A stretch of 37,802 nucleotides of DNA, taken from positions 201 to 38,002 of the forward strand of contig LVAX01000087.1 in assembly GCA_001604215.1 (NCBI GenBank), written 5' to 3'. Under the pieces are notes generated by a model. That model was not told the DNA's origin. It was given only the letters and a program-made list of their open reading frames with translations, and did not search any database. The DNA is from Clostridiales bacterium Firm_18 (GTDB taxonomy: Bacteria > Bacillota > Clostridia > Monoglobales > Firm-18). Positions 1 through 8,488 of this stretch are shown here, piece by piece. The position numbers and the translations under genes are program-made. Each line of letters starts with the position of its first letter. The first letter of the stretch is position 1.

Positions 1-2229
1 GATGCAGGCTATCAATTTGTAAGGTTTACGGGAGATTCCGATTCAACAGACAATCCCATAACCGTTACAATGACCTCCGATATGACAATAGGCGCAATAT
101 TTGAAGAAATACCGCCAATGCAATACACCTTAACAATAGGGGATACAACAAACGGCTCTATATCATTGAGTCCTTCCGGCGGTACATATAATGAAGGCAC
201 TGTTGTAACGGTAACGGCAACGCCGGATTCCGGTTATCAGTTTGTAAGGTTTACGGGAGCTTCCGAGTCAACTACAAGTCCCGTACAAATTACAATGAAC
301 GGCAATAAAACAATAGGCGCTGTATTTGAGCGTATTCAGTACACATTAACGGTAGGGACAACAACAAATGGCTCAATAACATTAAGTCCTGAAGGCGGCA
401 CATATGATTCGGGTACTGTTGTAACGGTAACGGCAACGCCGGATTCCGGTTATAAGTTTGTAGCATTTACAGGAGCTTCCACTTCAACGACAAGTCCTGT
501 ACAAATTACAATGGACGGCAATAAAACAATAGGCGCTACATTTGAACTTATACCTACGTACACCTTAACAATAGGGGATACAGAAAACGGCTCAATAACA
601 TTGAATCCTGCAGGCGGCTCATATCTTGAAGGAACGGAAGTAACGGTAACTGCCGTACCTGACGAAGGATATCGGTTTGTACAGTTTACTGGAGACTCCG
701 CAGCAACTTCAAGCACTATAAGCATTATAATGAATTCCAACAAGACAATAGGCGCAATATTTGAAGAAATACCGCCAAATCAGTATGCATTAACGATAGG
801 CGAGACAATAAACGGCTCGATAACATTGGATCCTGCGGGTGGCACATATGATGCAGGCACAGAGGTAACGGTAACTGCTGTACCTGACGAAGGCTATCAG
901 TTTGTAGAATTTACAGGAGATTTGGGAGATTTGGATCCGACGGAAAATCCCATAACCATTATAATGGACGGACCTAAAACAATAGGCGCTGTATTTGAAG
1001 CTGAAGCTGCTGAACAGTACACCGTAACCTATGACATAAATGGCGGCAGCGGAGAGGCCCCAGAGGAGCAAACGGTTGAAGAAGGATCAACCTTTACGGT
1101 GGCAAGCGCTGAAGGAATAACTCCGCCGGAAGGCAAGAAGTTTAAGGAATGGAACACTGCAGCAGACGGAACCGGCACGGCATATGCACCCGGTGCTACA
1201 GCTGAAATGGGTACATCGGATATAACGCTGTATGCTATTTGGAGAGATTATGTAGCGTATACAGTAACCTATAACTTAAACGGCGGCAGCGGAAACGCTC
1301 CCGAGACGCAAACGGTTGAAGAAGGCGATACATTTGAAGTTGCTACCTCGTCCGGAATGACCGCTCCGGAAGGCAAGCAGTTTGATAAATGGAATACGGA
1401 GAGCGACGGAAGCGGCACAACATATCGTCCTTATCATAAGGTTACAATCAATGGAAACATAACACTTTATGCTATATGGAAAGACAAAGGCAGCGGTACA
1501 ATAGGTTCGAGCAGTGGAGCAACGAAGTATTATAACCCGTCATCCGATAAGGACAAAGAAGACGACAAGCAGAAAGATAACGAACAACAGGAAGATAAAC
1601 AGCCGGATGGTGAGCAGCCGGATGACAAGCAGCCTGACGATGGGCAGTCCGGCGACGTGCAGCCCACAGGTGCCGACAGCTTTGAGGATCTGGAAGGCTA
1701 TGACTGGGCAAAAGATTCTATCGACGCGCTTGTTAAAAAAGGTATAATCTCCGGAACTTCAAGCAATACCTTTGAACCCGGCAGAAATATAACAAGGGCT
1801 GAATTTGCAAAGCTTATAGTAACGGCATTTGGAATAGGCGAGGGTGACGACAGCTCCGATTACAGCGACGTTAACTCAAGCGACTGGTATTATCAGTTTG
1901 TAAAAGCGGCGGCTGCGGCGAATATCGTAACGGGATATGAAGACGGCGGATTTAAGCCCAACAATTCGATAACCCGTCAGGAAATGGCTGCGATAATAGT
2001 ACGCGCATTTAAGGCAAAAGGCGTTGAATTGCCGGCAGCAGAGCCTGCGTTTGCAGATAACGATGAAATAGGCGATTGGGCAAAAGAATATGTCGGAGTT
2101 TTGACATCACTCGGTATTGTCCAGGGCAGAGGCGAAAACAAATTCGCACCGACAGAAAGCTTAACCCGTGCGGAAGCTGCCAAAGTAATTCATATGGCAA
2201 TAATGCTTCTTACAGGCGGCGAAAACTAA
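1..2229 (+). CDS. SLH-domain surface protein with InlB-type repeats (5' partial)
   Basis: The reading frame is open from base 1, so the start and any signal peptide lie outside the window. The protein has four complete and one partial ~73-residue repeats (consensus around YTLTIGDTxNGSI, GTxVTVTATPDxGYxFVxFTG and NKTIGAxFE), resembling the divergent InlB B-repeat family. Two Listeria-Bacteroides-type repeats follow at about 1015-1480 (YTVTYxxNGGSG ... ITLYAIW). Next comes a hydrophilic linker rich in D, K, Q and E (about 1530-1670), then three S-layer-homology domains at about 1680-1830, 1850-2010 and 2045-2205 (each with an ITRAEFAKL-like motif). SLH domains bind secondary cell-wall polymer, so this protein is expected on the cell surface, with the repeats projecting outward. 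Partner or ligand is unknown. The repeats are nearly identical at DNA level, which suggests recombination-driven changes in repeat number. Confidence 0.93.
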   Translation, partial: DAGYQFVRFTGDSDSTDNPITVTMTSDMTIGAIFEEIPPMQYTLTIGDTTNGSISLSPSGGTYNEGTVVTVTATPDSGYQFVRFTGASESTTSPVQITMNGNKTIGAVFERIQYTLTVGTTTNGSITLSPEGGTYDSGTVVTVTATPDSGYKFVAFTGASTSTTSPVQITMDGNKTIGATFELIPTYTLTIGDTENGSITLNPAGGSYLEGTEVTVTAVPDEGYRFVQFTGDSAATSSTISIIMNSNKTIGAIFEEIPPNQYALTIGETINGSITLDPAGGTYDAGTEVTVTAVPDEGYQFVEFTGDLGDLDPTENPITIIMDGPKTIGAVFEAEAAEQYTVTYDINGGSGEAPEEQTVEEGSTFTVASAEGITPPEGKKFKEWNTAADGTGTAYAPGATAEMGTSDITLYAIWRDYVAYTVTYNLNGGSGNAPETQTVEEGDTFEVATSSGMTAPEGKQFDKWNTESDGSGTTYRPYHKVTINGNITLYAIWKDKGSGTIGSSSGATKYYNPSSDKDKEDDKQKDNEQQEDKQPDGEQPDDKQPDDGQSGDVQPTGADSFEDLEGYDWAKDSIDALVKKGIISGTSSNTFEPGRNITRAEFAKLIVTAFGIGEGDDSSDYSDVNSSDWYYQFVKAAAAANIVTGYEDGGFKPNNSITRQEMAAIIVRAFKAKGVELPAAEPAFADNDEIGDWAKEYVGVLTSLGIVQGRGENKFAPTESLTRAEAAKVIHMAIMLLTGGEN

Positions 2230-2251
2230 AAGCATAAGCTAAAATTTAAAT

Positions 2252-2288
2252 AAAAACCGGCCGGCGAAAATTTCGCCGGCCGGTTTTT
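2252..2288 (+). terminator. Rho-independent terminator of the SLH protein gene
   Basis: A near-perfect GC-rich dyad (ACCGGCCGGCGAAA paired with TTTCGCCGGCCGGT) is flanked by five A and six T. It begins 22 bases after the stop codon. The symmetry means it could also stop transcription arriving from the right. Confidence 0.9.
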
Positions 2289-2293
2289 TACTT

Positions 2294-2413
2294 ATAGGAA
2301 ATTGCGCAAAACCCGCGCAATTTCGCGCTTCGGCGGAATGAATCCGCCTTCGCTTTCCCTCGCGGGGCGAGATGATGCGTTCGGGAAAGCGCTACGCGCC
2401 CGAACGCTTTTTT
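2294..2413 (+). repeat. Palindromic intergenic repeat, copy 1
   Basis: Copy 1 of an element also found at 9923-10042, 30978-31036 (partial) and 32908-32998. It folds as consecutive hairpins: GAAATTGCGC/GCGCAATTTC, GGCGGA/TCCGCC, and GCGTTCGGG/CCCGAACGC followed by a T run. CGCTTTCCC can alternatively pair with GGGAAAGCG. No convincing coding frame is present. It fills most of the gap between the SLH gene terminator and the 3' end of proA. The remaining ~120 bases up to proA show nothing I can name. Confidence 0.85.
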
Positions 2414-2533
2414 ATTATCTTAATAAAGCTTTACGCGCGATACAAGGTTTGGGTATTGACGGGCTATTTAAACGCAATATTGCGGCAAAAACACCGTGAA
2501 AGCGTTTGGGACATTGGTTATATATATAAACGT

Positions 2534-3781
2534 TTACCTAATCTGGCCGTTTCCATATATAATATACTTGATTGTTGTCAGTTCATTAAGGCCCATTGGC
2601 CCGCGGGCGTGCATTTTTTGGGTGCTTATTCCGATTTCGGCGCCGAAGCCGAACTCAAAGCCGTCGGTAAATCTGGTTGACGCATTCACATAGACTGCTG
2701 CGGCGTCAACCTCGTCAAGGAATTTTTGCGATGCGTTATAATCGCTCGTTACGATTGCCTCGCTGTGCCGTGTGCCGTATTTTGTTATATGCGAAATTGC
2801 CTCGTCAATATTTTCAACCACTTTGACCGCAAGTATATAATCGTTGTATTCGGTTGCCCAGTCCTGCTCGGATGCCGGATTTATATCGGGATAAATTAAT
2901 TCCACATCCTTCGAGCCTCTTATTTCAACGCCCTTGTTTTTAAGCCCGGGCAAAACAAGTGGCAGAAAATCATTTGCAATTGCCCTGTCCACAAGCAGCG
3001 TTTCGGCTGCGTTGCAAACGGAGGGACGGCTTGTTTTTGCGTTTATCGTTATGTTTTTTGCCATTTCAAGGTCTGCCGATTTTTCAACATAAACATGGCA
3101 GTTGCCGGTACCAGTTTCGATTACGGGAACGGTTGCGTTGTTTACAACTGCTTTTATAAGGCCCGCACCGCCCCTTGGAATTAAAACGTCGATATATTCG
3201 TTCAGCCTCATAAGCCCGGCTGCCGTTTCACGGTCGGTACTTTCGATAAGCTCTACGGCACCTTCGGGAAGGCCGGCCGCCTCGCCTTCTTTTTGCATTA
3301 TCCGGGTTATTGCTATATTCGAATTAATAGCCTCGCTTCCGCCTCTTAAAATAACCGAATTGCCTGCTTTAATGCAAAGCGCGGCGGCATCGGCGGTGAC
3401 GTTCGGTCGTGATTCGTAAATAATCCCGATAACGCCGAGGGGGACTCTTTTTTTGCCGATTAAAAGGCCGTTTGGGCGCTTTACCATACCGATAACCTCG
3501 CCCACCGGGTCGGAAAGCGCGGCAATTTGCCTGATTCCGTCCGCCATTTGCTCTATCCTGCTTTTGTTTAGCGAAAGGCGGTCGAGCATGGCCGCGGGAA
3601 TACCGTTTTCCCTTGCTTTTTCGATATCCTTGCTGTTTTCGTCTAAAATAAAAGAATAATCGCGAACAAGGCCGTCCGCAATAGCGCAGAGCGCTTTGTT
3701 TTTTATGTCCGTTCCAAGGTTTGCAAGCTTTGACGCCGCGGCCCTGGCACGCTGTCCTTTTAAAATCAGCTCATTATTCAT
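2534..3781 (-). CDS. proA: Glutamate-5-semialdehyde dehydrogenase (gamma-glutamyl phosphate reductase)
   Basis: Second step of proline synthesis: NADPH-dependent reduction of glutamyl-5-phosphate to glutamate-5-semialdehyde in the cytoplasm. About 415 residues, the normal family length. Family motifs visible include IYESRPNVTADAA, VLIPRGGAGLI, ETGTGNCHVYV and the catalytic-cysteine segment RPSVCNAAE near residue 255. The start is placed at the ATG at 3781 (MNNELILKG), because the AAAGGAGT ribosome binding site lies inside the six-residue upstream extension starting at 3799. It follows proB with one base between proB's stop and this start, so the two are translationally coupled. Family identity is very secure. 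Confidence 0.97.
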   Translation of the reverse strand: MNNELILKGQRARAAASKLANLGTDIKNKALCAIADGLVRDYSFILDENSKDIEKARENGIPAAMLDRLSLNKSRIEQMADGIRQIAALSDPVGEVIGMVKRPNGLLIGKKRVPLGVIGIIYESRPNVTADAAALCIKAGNSVILRGGSEAINSNIAITRIMQKEGEAAGLPEGAVELIESTDRETAAGLMRLNEYIDVLIPRGGAGLIKAVVNNATVPVIETGTGNCHVYVEKSADLEMAKNITINAKTSRPSVCNAAETLLVDRAIANDFLPLVLPGLKNKGVEIRGSKDVELIYPDINPASEQDWATEYNDYILAVKVVENIDEAISHITKYGTRHSEAIVTSDYNASQKFLDEVDAAAVYVNASTRFTDGFEFGFGAEIGISTQKMHARGPMGLNELTTIKYIIYGNGQIR

Positions 3782-3782
3782 T

Positions 3783-4559
3783 TTATTTACTCCTTTCAAA
3801 AAAGGTTCCCCTGGGCTTGCCTTCTATAATGTCGTATAAAATCTCCGGGTTTTCGCCGCACGCAATAACGGTGTCGATGCCTGCCCCGGTTGCTATTTCG
3901 GCGGCTTCAATCTTTGTTGTCATTCCGCCGGTACCCCTTGATGTCCCGATTCCTCCCGCAAGGCTCCGGATTTCGTCGGTGATTTTTCCTACCCGCCCGA
4001 TTAGCTTTGCTTTTGAGTTTTGCCTGGGGTCGCAGTCGTACAAGCCTTCCGTATCCGTTAATATTATAAGCAAATCGGCTTTGACAAGCTTTGCGACATA
4101 AGCCGAAAGCGTATCGTTGTCACCAAACTCAATTTCGTATGTAGAAATAGTGTCGTTTTCGTTTATTACAGGGACAACGCTCAGCGAAAGCAGGGTTTCT
4201 ATCGTTGCAAGCGCGTTTTTTTGACGCTCGCCGCCGTCCAAAACGTCCCTGGTAAGCAAAAGCTGGGCAACGGTAACGCCGTATTGGCCGAACAGGTTGC
4301 TGTATAAGTCCATAAGTTCAACCTGGCCCACTGCGGCTACTGCCTGCTTTTCGCGGGTTTTTTCAGGACGCCTGGTAAGCCCCAGTTTGCCCATGCCCAC
4401 GCTTATTGCACCGCTTGATACGAAAATTACTTCGGTACCGGAATTTTTTATATCGCTTAGCGTCCGGGCAAGGCGCTCGATTCTTCTGAAATTCATAAGC
4501 CCCGAATCGTGCGTCAGGGTTGAAGTGCCGACTTTAACAACTGCCTTTTTTATGTTCAT
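3783..4559 (-). CDS. proB: Glutamate 5-kinase, short form without PUA domain
   Basis: Phosphorylates glutamate to glutamyl-5-phosphate, the committed step of proline synthesis, and is normally feedback-inhibited by proline. At 258 residues it contains only the amino-acid-kinase domain. Motifs are KVGTSTL at the N-terminus, VSSGAISVG, VINENDTIS, FGDNDTLSA, ILTDTEGLY and GTGGMTTKIEAA. The E. coli enzyme is about 100 residues longer because of a C-terminal PUA domain, which is absent here, as in many Firmicutes. The ATG at 4559 is preceded by AAAAGGAT. First gene of the proBA operon, reading away from the deoR-type gene. Confidence 0.96.
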   Translation of the reverse strand: MNIKKAVVKVGTSTLTHDSGLMNFRRIERLARTLSDIKNSGTEVIFVSSGAISVGMGKLGLTRRPEKTREKQAVAAVGQVELMDLYSNLFGQYGVTVAQLLLTRDVLDGGERQKNALATIETLLSLSVVPVINENDTISTYEIEFGDNDTLSAYVAKLVKADLLIILTDTEGLYDCDPRQNSKAKLIGRVGKITDEIRSLAGGIGTSRGTGGMTTKIEAAEIATGAGIDTVIACGENPEILYDIIEGKPRGTFFERSK

Positions 4560-4598
4560 AAAATCAATCCTTTTGTTTTTTTATAAGATATATTATAT

Positions 4599-4626
4599 AT
4601 TTTATCAGTTAATCGGCGGGTGTCAA
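4599..4626 (-). promoter_or_regulatory. Sigma-A type promoter of proBA
   Basis: Read on the minus strand: TTGACA (4626-4621), 16-base spacer, TAAAAT (4604-4599). It lies about 40 bases upstream of the proB start codon. No T-box or riboswitch leader fits in the short leader. Confidence 0.7.
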
Positions 4627-4650
4627 GTAATTTTTAAATTAATAATTGTA

Positions 4651-4679
4651 TTGACAACAAGAAAAAAATGAAATATAAT
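4651..4679 (+). promoter_or_regulatory. Consensus sigma-A promoter of the DeoR-MATE-sugar locus
   Basis: TTGACA at 4651-4656, exactly 17 bases, TATAAT at 4674-4679: a perfect consensus. It is divergent from the proB promoter, with the two -35 boxes 24 bases apart. A promoter this strong feeding a DeoR-type repressor gene suggests negative autoregulation. Confidence 0.85.
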
Positions 4680-4742
4680 AAAAACGAAAGAAAATCAAAA
4701 CCAAAAACGAAACATACGAAACAAAAATATAAGGGGTGCTTT

Positions 4743-5510
4743 ATGGATTTAGATATAAATGAACGCAAAAAGAAGATTCTTGATATCCTGTATAAAGACG
4801 GGAGCGTAAAAGTTAACGATTTGAGCAGGATGTTTAATGTTTCCGAGGTTACCATACGCCTTGACTTGTCCGACCTTGAAAAAAAGGGGATGCTTTCAAG
4901 GGTGCATGGCGGCGCTGTCAGCTCGTATAAAAATTATTTTAATATGGATTTAAACCAGCGTATTAATACCAATGCTGCCCACAAGCAAAACATAGCGAAA
5001 AAGATTGCAAGCATGATAGGCGATAACGAAACAATAATGATGAATTCCGGAACTACCACTTTATATACCCTTCGCGCTTTGCAAAACCACAGGAATTTAA
5101 ATATTGTCACCAATTCAATTGCAATTGCATTGGAAGCGGCGGGGCGTCCGAATATAAACGTTATTTTGCTCGGCGGCTCGGTTAATACCAAATATCAATA
5201 TACATACGGCAACGACGCGCTTAATCAATTGGAAAAATATTATGCCGACAAATTAATACTGTCTGTTGACGGTGTAAGCGTTGATACGGGATTTTCAACC
5301 TATTACCAGCAGGAAGCGCAAATATGCAGGGTAATGACAGAGCATGTAAACACTTCAATAGTAGGCGCGGATTATACCAAAATAGGAAGAACGGCTTTTA
5401 CAAAAATCGCTCCGCTTGATGTTATCGACCATATTGTTACGAATGAAAACGCGCCGGGCTCGGAAATAGATAATTTAAGAAGCAAAGAAATTAATGTTAT
5501 TTTGGTTTAA
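4743..5510 (+). CDS. DeoR-family transcriptional regulator
   Basis: Sugar-phosphate-responsive repressor of 255 residues. The N-terminal winged helix (about 6-57) carries the family pattern ERKKKILDIL, VNDLSRMFNVSEVTIRLDL and LSRVHGGAV. The C-terminal sensor domain (about 75-235) has NSGTTTLYTL, IVTNSIAIA, LLGGSVN, LSVDGVSVDTGFS and GADYTKIG, the last matching the usual D-x-S/T-K-x-G sugar-phosphate-binding loop. The ATG at 4743 follows AAGGGGTG. A longer frame from 4668 would start inside the -10 box and is discarded. Being first in the locus, it probably represses the downstream genes and is released by a phosphorylated intermediate of the pathway. The effector cannot be read from sequence. 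Confidence 0.93.
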   Translation: MDLDINERKKKILDILYKDGSVKVNDLSRMFNVSEVTIRLDLSDLEKKGMLSRVHGGAVSSYKNYFNMDLNQRINTNAAHKQNIAKKIASMIGDNETIMMNSGTTTLYTLRALQNHRNLNIVTNSIAIALEAAGRPNINVILLGGSVNTKYQYTYGNDALNQLEKYYADKLILSVDGVSVDTGFSTYYQQEAQICRVMTEHVNTSIVGADYTKIGRTAFTKIAPLDVIDHIVTNENAPGSEIDNLRSKEINVILV

Positions 5511-5539
5511 AAAAGAATTATGTGCAATTAAAGCCTGCT

Positions 5540-5564
5540 GAATAATTCACGAGGCGAATTATTC
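5540..5564. promoter_or_regulatory. Inverted repeat between the deoR-type and MATE genes
   Basis: Perfect 9-base arms, GAATAATTC (5540-5548) and GAATTATTC (5556-5564), separated by seven bases. No T run follows, so it is a poor terminator candidate. It could be an operator for the adjacent DeoR protein or an RNA processing hairpin. Function is inferred only from position. Confidence 0.4.
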
Positions 5565-5662
5565 GGTGAACATTAATTAAATAAACGGAGATGTTCATTT
5601 TGCTAAACCCGATTAAGGCAAAACATAATAATTTCATTACTTTCAGGTTAAAGGAAGAAGGA

Positions 5663-6988
5663 ATGTTCACCAACAAAATGATATTTAGTTTGTTGGTTCC
5701 TATTTTGATTGAGCAGTCGATAATAGTGGCGATAGAAATTGCGGATACGGTAATGGTTTCGTATGTGAGTGAGGCGGCCGTTGCGGGCATATCGTTTTTA
5801 ACGACGTTTGACAACCTTGTTAAAAAGGTAATATCCGCATTGGCAATAGGCGGCTCCATTGTAATTTCCCAATACATAGGCAGCAGGGAACGCAGCAAAG
5901 CAAAAAGTGCCCTTAAAATGTTATTTTATTGCAATGTTTTTTTAACTTTGATTGCCGGCATAGTTCTGTTTATAATGCGAGAGCCTTTTTTATTACTTCT
6001 TACAGGCAATGTCGAACCCGAGGTTATGGAAAATGCGCATACATATTTCAATTTTTCGCTGTTTTCGTATCCTTTTTTTGCGGTTTATTTTATTGTGTCC
6101 GCCGGCTACCGTGCAATGCAAAACAGCAAAATCCCCATGCTTTGCACTATTGTTATGATGGCCGGGAATCTGATTTTAAAGTATATTTTTATTTTTATAT
6201 TCGGCTGGGGTGTTTTCGGGGCCGGCCTTTCAACACTCCTGTCGGTAATGTTTGTGGGTATAGTAATGGCGATTATGATTTGCATGCCGTCGAATTATAT
6301 ATATATTAAACAAATATACCTGATAAAACTTGATTTTAAAATGATAAAAAGGATAATGCGTTTAGGCATTCCAAACAGTATTGAAAACGGCTTGTTTCAA
6401 TTTGGCCTGGTAGCCCTGCAAAGGTTAACGGCGTCTTTCGGAACGGCGGCGCTTGCCGCAAATGCCGTTGTTAAAAGCGTGGCGCCCATTTCTTATATCA
6501 TTCCGTCGGCTTTTGCTTTGGCAATTGTAACGGTGGTCGGCCAGTGCATGGGGGCTTCAGAACCCGGGCAAGCGGATATGTATACCAGGCATATATTAAA
6601 ATTCAATTATCTGATTGGGCTTATTATTAACCTGTTATGTATAACCATAAACAATCCTTTAATGGACAGCTTCAATATATCAGGCGAAGCAATCAGCCTT
6701 GCAAAGAAGATATTTTACATATACTGCACAGGCGCCATATTTTTATACCCTGCCAGCTTTGTCCTGCCCAATGCCCTGAGGGCCGCGGGTGATATAAAAT
6801 ATACCATGATAGCTTCACTTTCAACCATGTTCGGCGCAAGAATAGGCCTGGCTTATGTTTTGGGGAAGCACTTCGGTTTGGGGCTTTTGGGTGTCTGGAT
6901 TGCGATGCAGCTGGACTGGATTGCAAGAAGCATAGCGTTTGTTAAAAGATTCGTTTTGGGAAAATGGAAGATAATAAGAATAATCTAA
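5663..6988 (+). CDS. MATE-family efflux transporter
   Basis: Integral membrane protein with about twelve predicted helices in two homologous halves. The start region MFTNKMIFSLLVPILIEQS and the segments IEIADTVMVSYVSEAAVAGIS, ALAIGGSIVISQYIG and LAANAVVKSVAPISYIIPSAFA are typical of MATE antiporters, which export organic compounds using Na+ or H+ gradients. I chose the ATG at 5663 (AAGGAAGAAGGA upstream). Alternatives in the same frame are ATG 5591, where GGAG abuts the start, and TTG 5600, which has good GGAG spacing and would add 21 residues. Its stop lies 14 bases before the ceramidase-like gene, so it appears co-transcribed with the sugar genes. The exported substrate is unknown. Confidence 0.93.
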   Translation: MFTNKMIFSLLVPILIEQSIIVAIEIADTVMVSYVSEAAVAGISFLTTFDNLVKKVISALAIGGSIVISQYIGSRERSKAKSALKMLFYCNVFLTLIAGIVLFIMREPFLLLLTGNVEPEVMENAHTYFNFSLFSYPFFAVYFIVSAGYRAMQNSKIPMLCTIVMMAGNLILKYIFIFIFGWGVFGAGLSTLLSVMFVGIVMAIMICMPSNYIYIKQIYLIKLDFKMIKRIMRLGIPNSIENGLFQFGLVALQRLTASFGTAALAANAVVKSVAPISYIIPSAFALAIVTVVGQCMGASEPGQADMYTRHILKFNYLIGLIINLLCITINNPLMDSFNISGEAISLAKKIFYIYCTGAIFLYPASFVLPNALRAAGDIKYTMIASLSTMFGARIGLAYVLGKHFGLGLLGVWIAMQLDWIARSIAFVKRFVLGKWKIIRII

Positions 6989-7002
6989 CAGGAGGCAAAA
7001 AA

Positions 7003-8484
7003 ATGAGCGGGAAATTAATGATAGGATGGTCGGAAAAGGATATTACACCCCAAAAAAGAGTCAAGCTTGCGGGGCAGTTTTATGAAAGAATATCGGAATA
7101 TGTCGAAACGCCTATATCCGTAACCGCAATGGCGGTGGAATCGGGAAGTGATCAGGCGGTTTTTTGCTCGTGTGATTTGATTAACGTATCATCCGAAATG
7201 GTTGAAATGGCAAGGGAGAAAATAAAAGGCAAAGCAGCGGGGCTTGATACAGGCAAGGTTATTGTCTCGGCAACCCATACCCACACGTCAATTTTATATT
7301 ACAAAAAGCCATTAAGCTCGGGTGCGGATGTGCTGTACAAATACCTGCCGGAAGAAAAAAAGATTAATTCCCATACTCCCGATGATGTTATGGACGGAAA
7401 AGAAGCAACACAGTTTCTTGCCCAAAAAATAAGTGAGGCTGTCATTGAAGCATGGAACAACAGGAAAAGCGCGTACATGGCGAACGAGTTCGGGCGGGCT
7501 GTTGTAGGCCATTGCAGGAGAGTGGTTTACGACGACGGAACTTCTAAAATGTGGGGCGATACAAATAGCGCGAATTTTGCGGAGCTTGAAAGCGGCAATG
7601 ATTCGGGGATTGAATTGCTGTATACATTCGACGGGGATAAAAACCTAAGCGGGGTAGTTATAAATATTGCCTGCCCATCCCAGGTTGTAGAGCAAAGAAG
7701 TTTTATTTCCTCCGATTACTGGGGGAAGGTTAAACTGTTGCTGCGGGAGAAATTCGGGGATGATTTATATATTTTAGGGCTTTGCGGCGCCGGCGGAGAC
7801 CAGTGCCCGAGAGATATGGTACGCTGGGTTGACCCTTTAACCCCCATTGACGACCCAAACGTAAAAAGGGAGAACGTGATAAAGCGAAAAGCGGATGTTT
7901 CCATGTATGATATAGAAGGCACATGGGAAATCGGCAAAAGGGTATCCCGCGTTGTGGAAGACAGGTACCAATCCGCCAAAGACGAAATGAAAAATACGGC
8001 GGAGCTGGAACATAAGGTGTTTAATATTGATTTTCCCGTCAGAAAAGTGACGATAACGGAGTATAACGAGGCAAAAAAGACCCTTGAGGAGTATGTCAGG
8101 TACTCCGGAAAAGAAAAGTTTGATTTCAACGACAAAGCGTATATGCATGTTTGCGCGGGGGTCCTTGAGAGGTTTGAATTACAAAAGGAGCATAATTTAT
8201 ATGCCGCCGAAATACATGTTGTGCGGCTCGGTAATATTGCTTTTACGACAAACCCGTTTGAGCTTTTCCTGAATTACGGGCTTCAGATAAAGGCAAGAAG
8301 CAAGGCGGAGCAAACCTTTGTAATTCAGCTTGCCTGTGACACGGGCGGCTATCTTCCGACAAAGAAAGCGGAAGAAGGGGGCCATTACAGCGCATATGTT
8401 TCAAGCGGTATTACGGGACATGAGGGCGGAGAACTTTTGGTTCGCAAAACCCTTGACGTTATAAATGAATTGTGGGAGGATTAA
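7003..8484 (+). CDS. Neutral/alkaline ceramidase N-terminal-domain-like hydrolase
   Basis: 493 residues, start ATG 7003 behind AGGAGG. The N-terminus (IGWSEKDITPQ, then KLAGQF) and VSATHTHTS near residue 85 match the neutral/alkaline non-lysosomal ceramidase N-terminal fold, a metal-dependent amidohydrolase family. HTHTS would hold metal-ligand histidines. ICGAGG-type segments (GLCGAGGDQCPRDM) and a C-terminal TGGYLPTKKAEEGGHYS also fit the family. No signal peptide is visible, so it should be cytoplasmic, unlike secreted true ceramidases. In bacteria such proteins often sit in carbohydrate or cyclitol loci, and here it directly precedes a sugar kinase. Its substrate is therefore probably a sugar-derived ester or lactone rather than ceramide; that is inference. 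Confidence 0.82.
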   Translation: MSGKLMIGWSEKDITPQKRVKLAGQFYERISEYVETPISVTAMAVESGSDQAVFCSCDLINVSSEMVEMAREKIKGKAAGLDTGKVIVSATHTHTSILYYKKPLSSGADVLYKYLPEEKKINSHTPDDVMDGKEATQFLAQKISEAVIEAWNNRKSAYMANEFGRAVVGHCRRVVYDDGTSKMWGDTNSANFAELESGNDSGIELLYTFDGDKNLSGVVINIACPSQVVEQRSFISSDYWGKVKLLLREKFGDDLYILGLCGAGGDQCPRDMVRWVDPLTPIDDPNVKRENVIKRKADVSMYDIEGTWEIGKRVSRVVEDRYQSAKDEMKNTAELEHKVFNIDFPVRKVTITEYNEAKKTLEEYVRYSGKEKFDFNDKAYMHVCAGVLERFELQKEHNLYAAEIHVVRLGNIAFTTNPFELFLNYGLQIKARSKAEQTFVIQLACDTGGYLPTKKAEEGGHYSAYVSSGITGHEGGELLVRKTLDVINELWED

Positions 8485-8488
8485 AAAA

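Noticed and set aside
790..1071. Minus-strand open frames across the surface protein and other long genes.
   Set aside because: They lie antisense to well-supported genes, lack ribosome binding sites and have compositions expected of shadow frames.
4668..4742. N-terminal extension of the DeoR-type protein.
   Set aside because: Its ATG overlaps the consensus -10 box and has no ribosome binding site; the ATG at 4743 has one and gives the normal family length.
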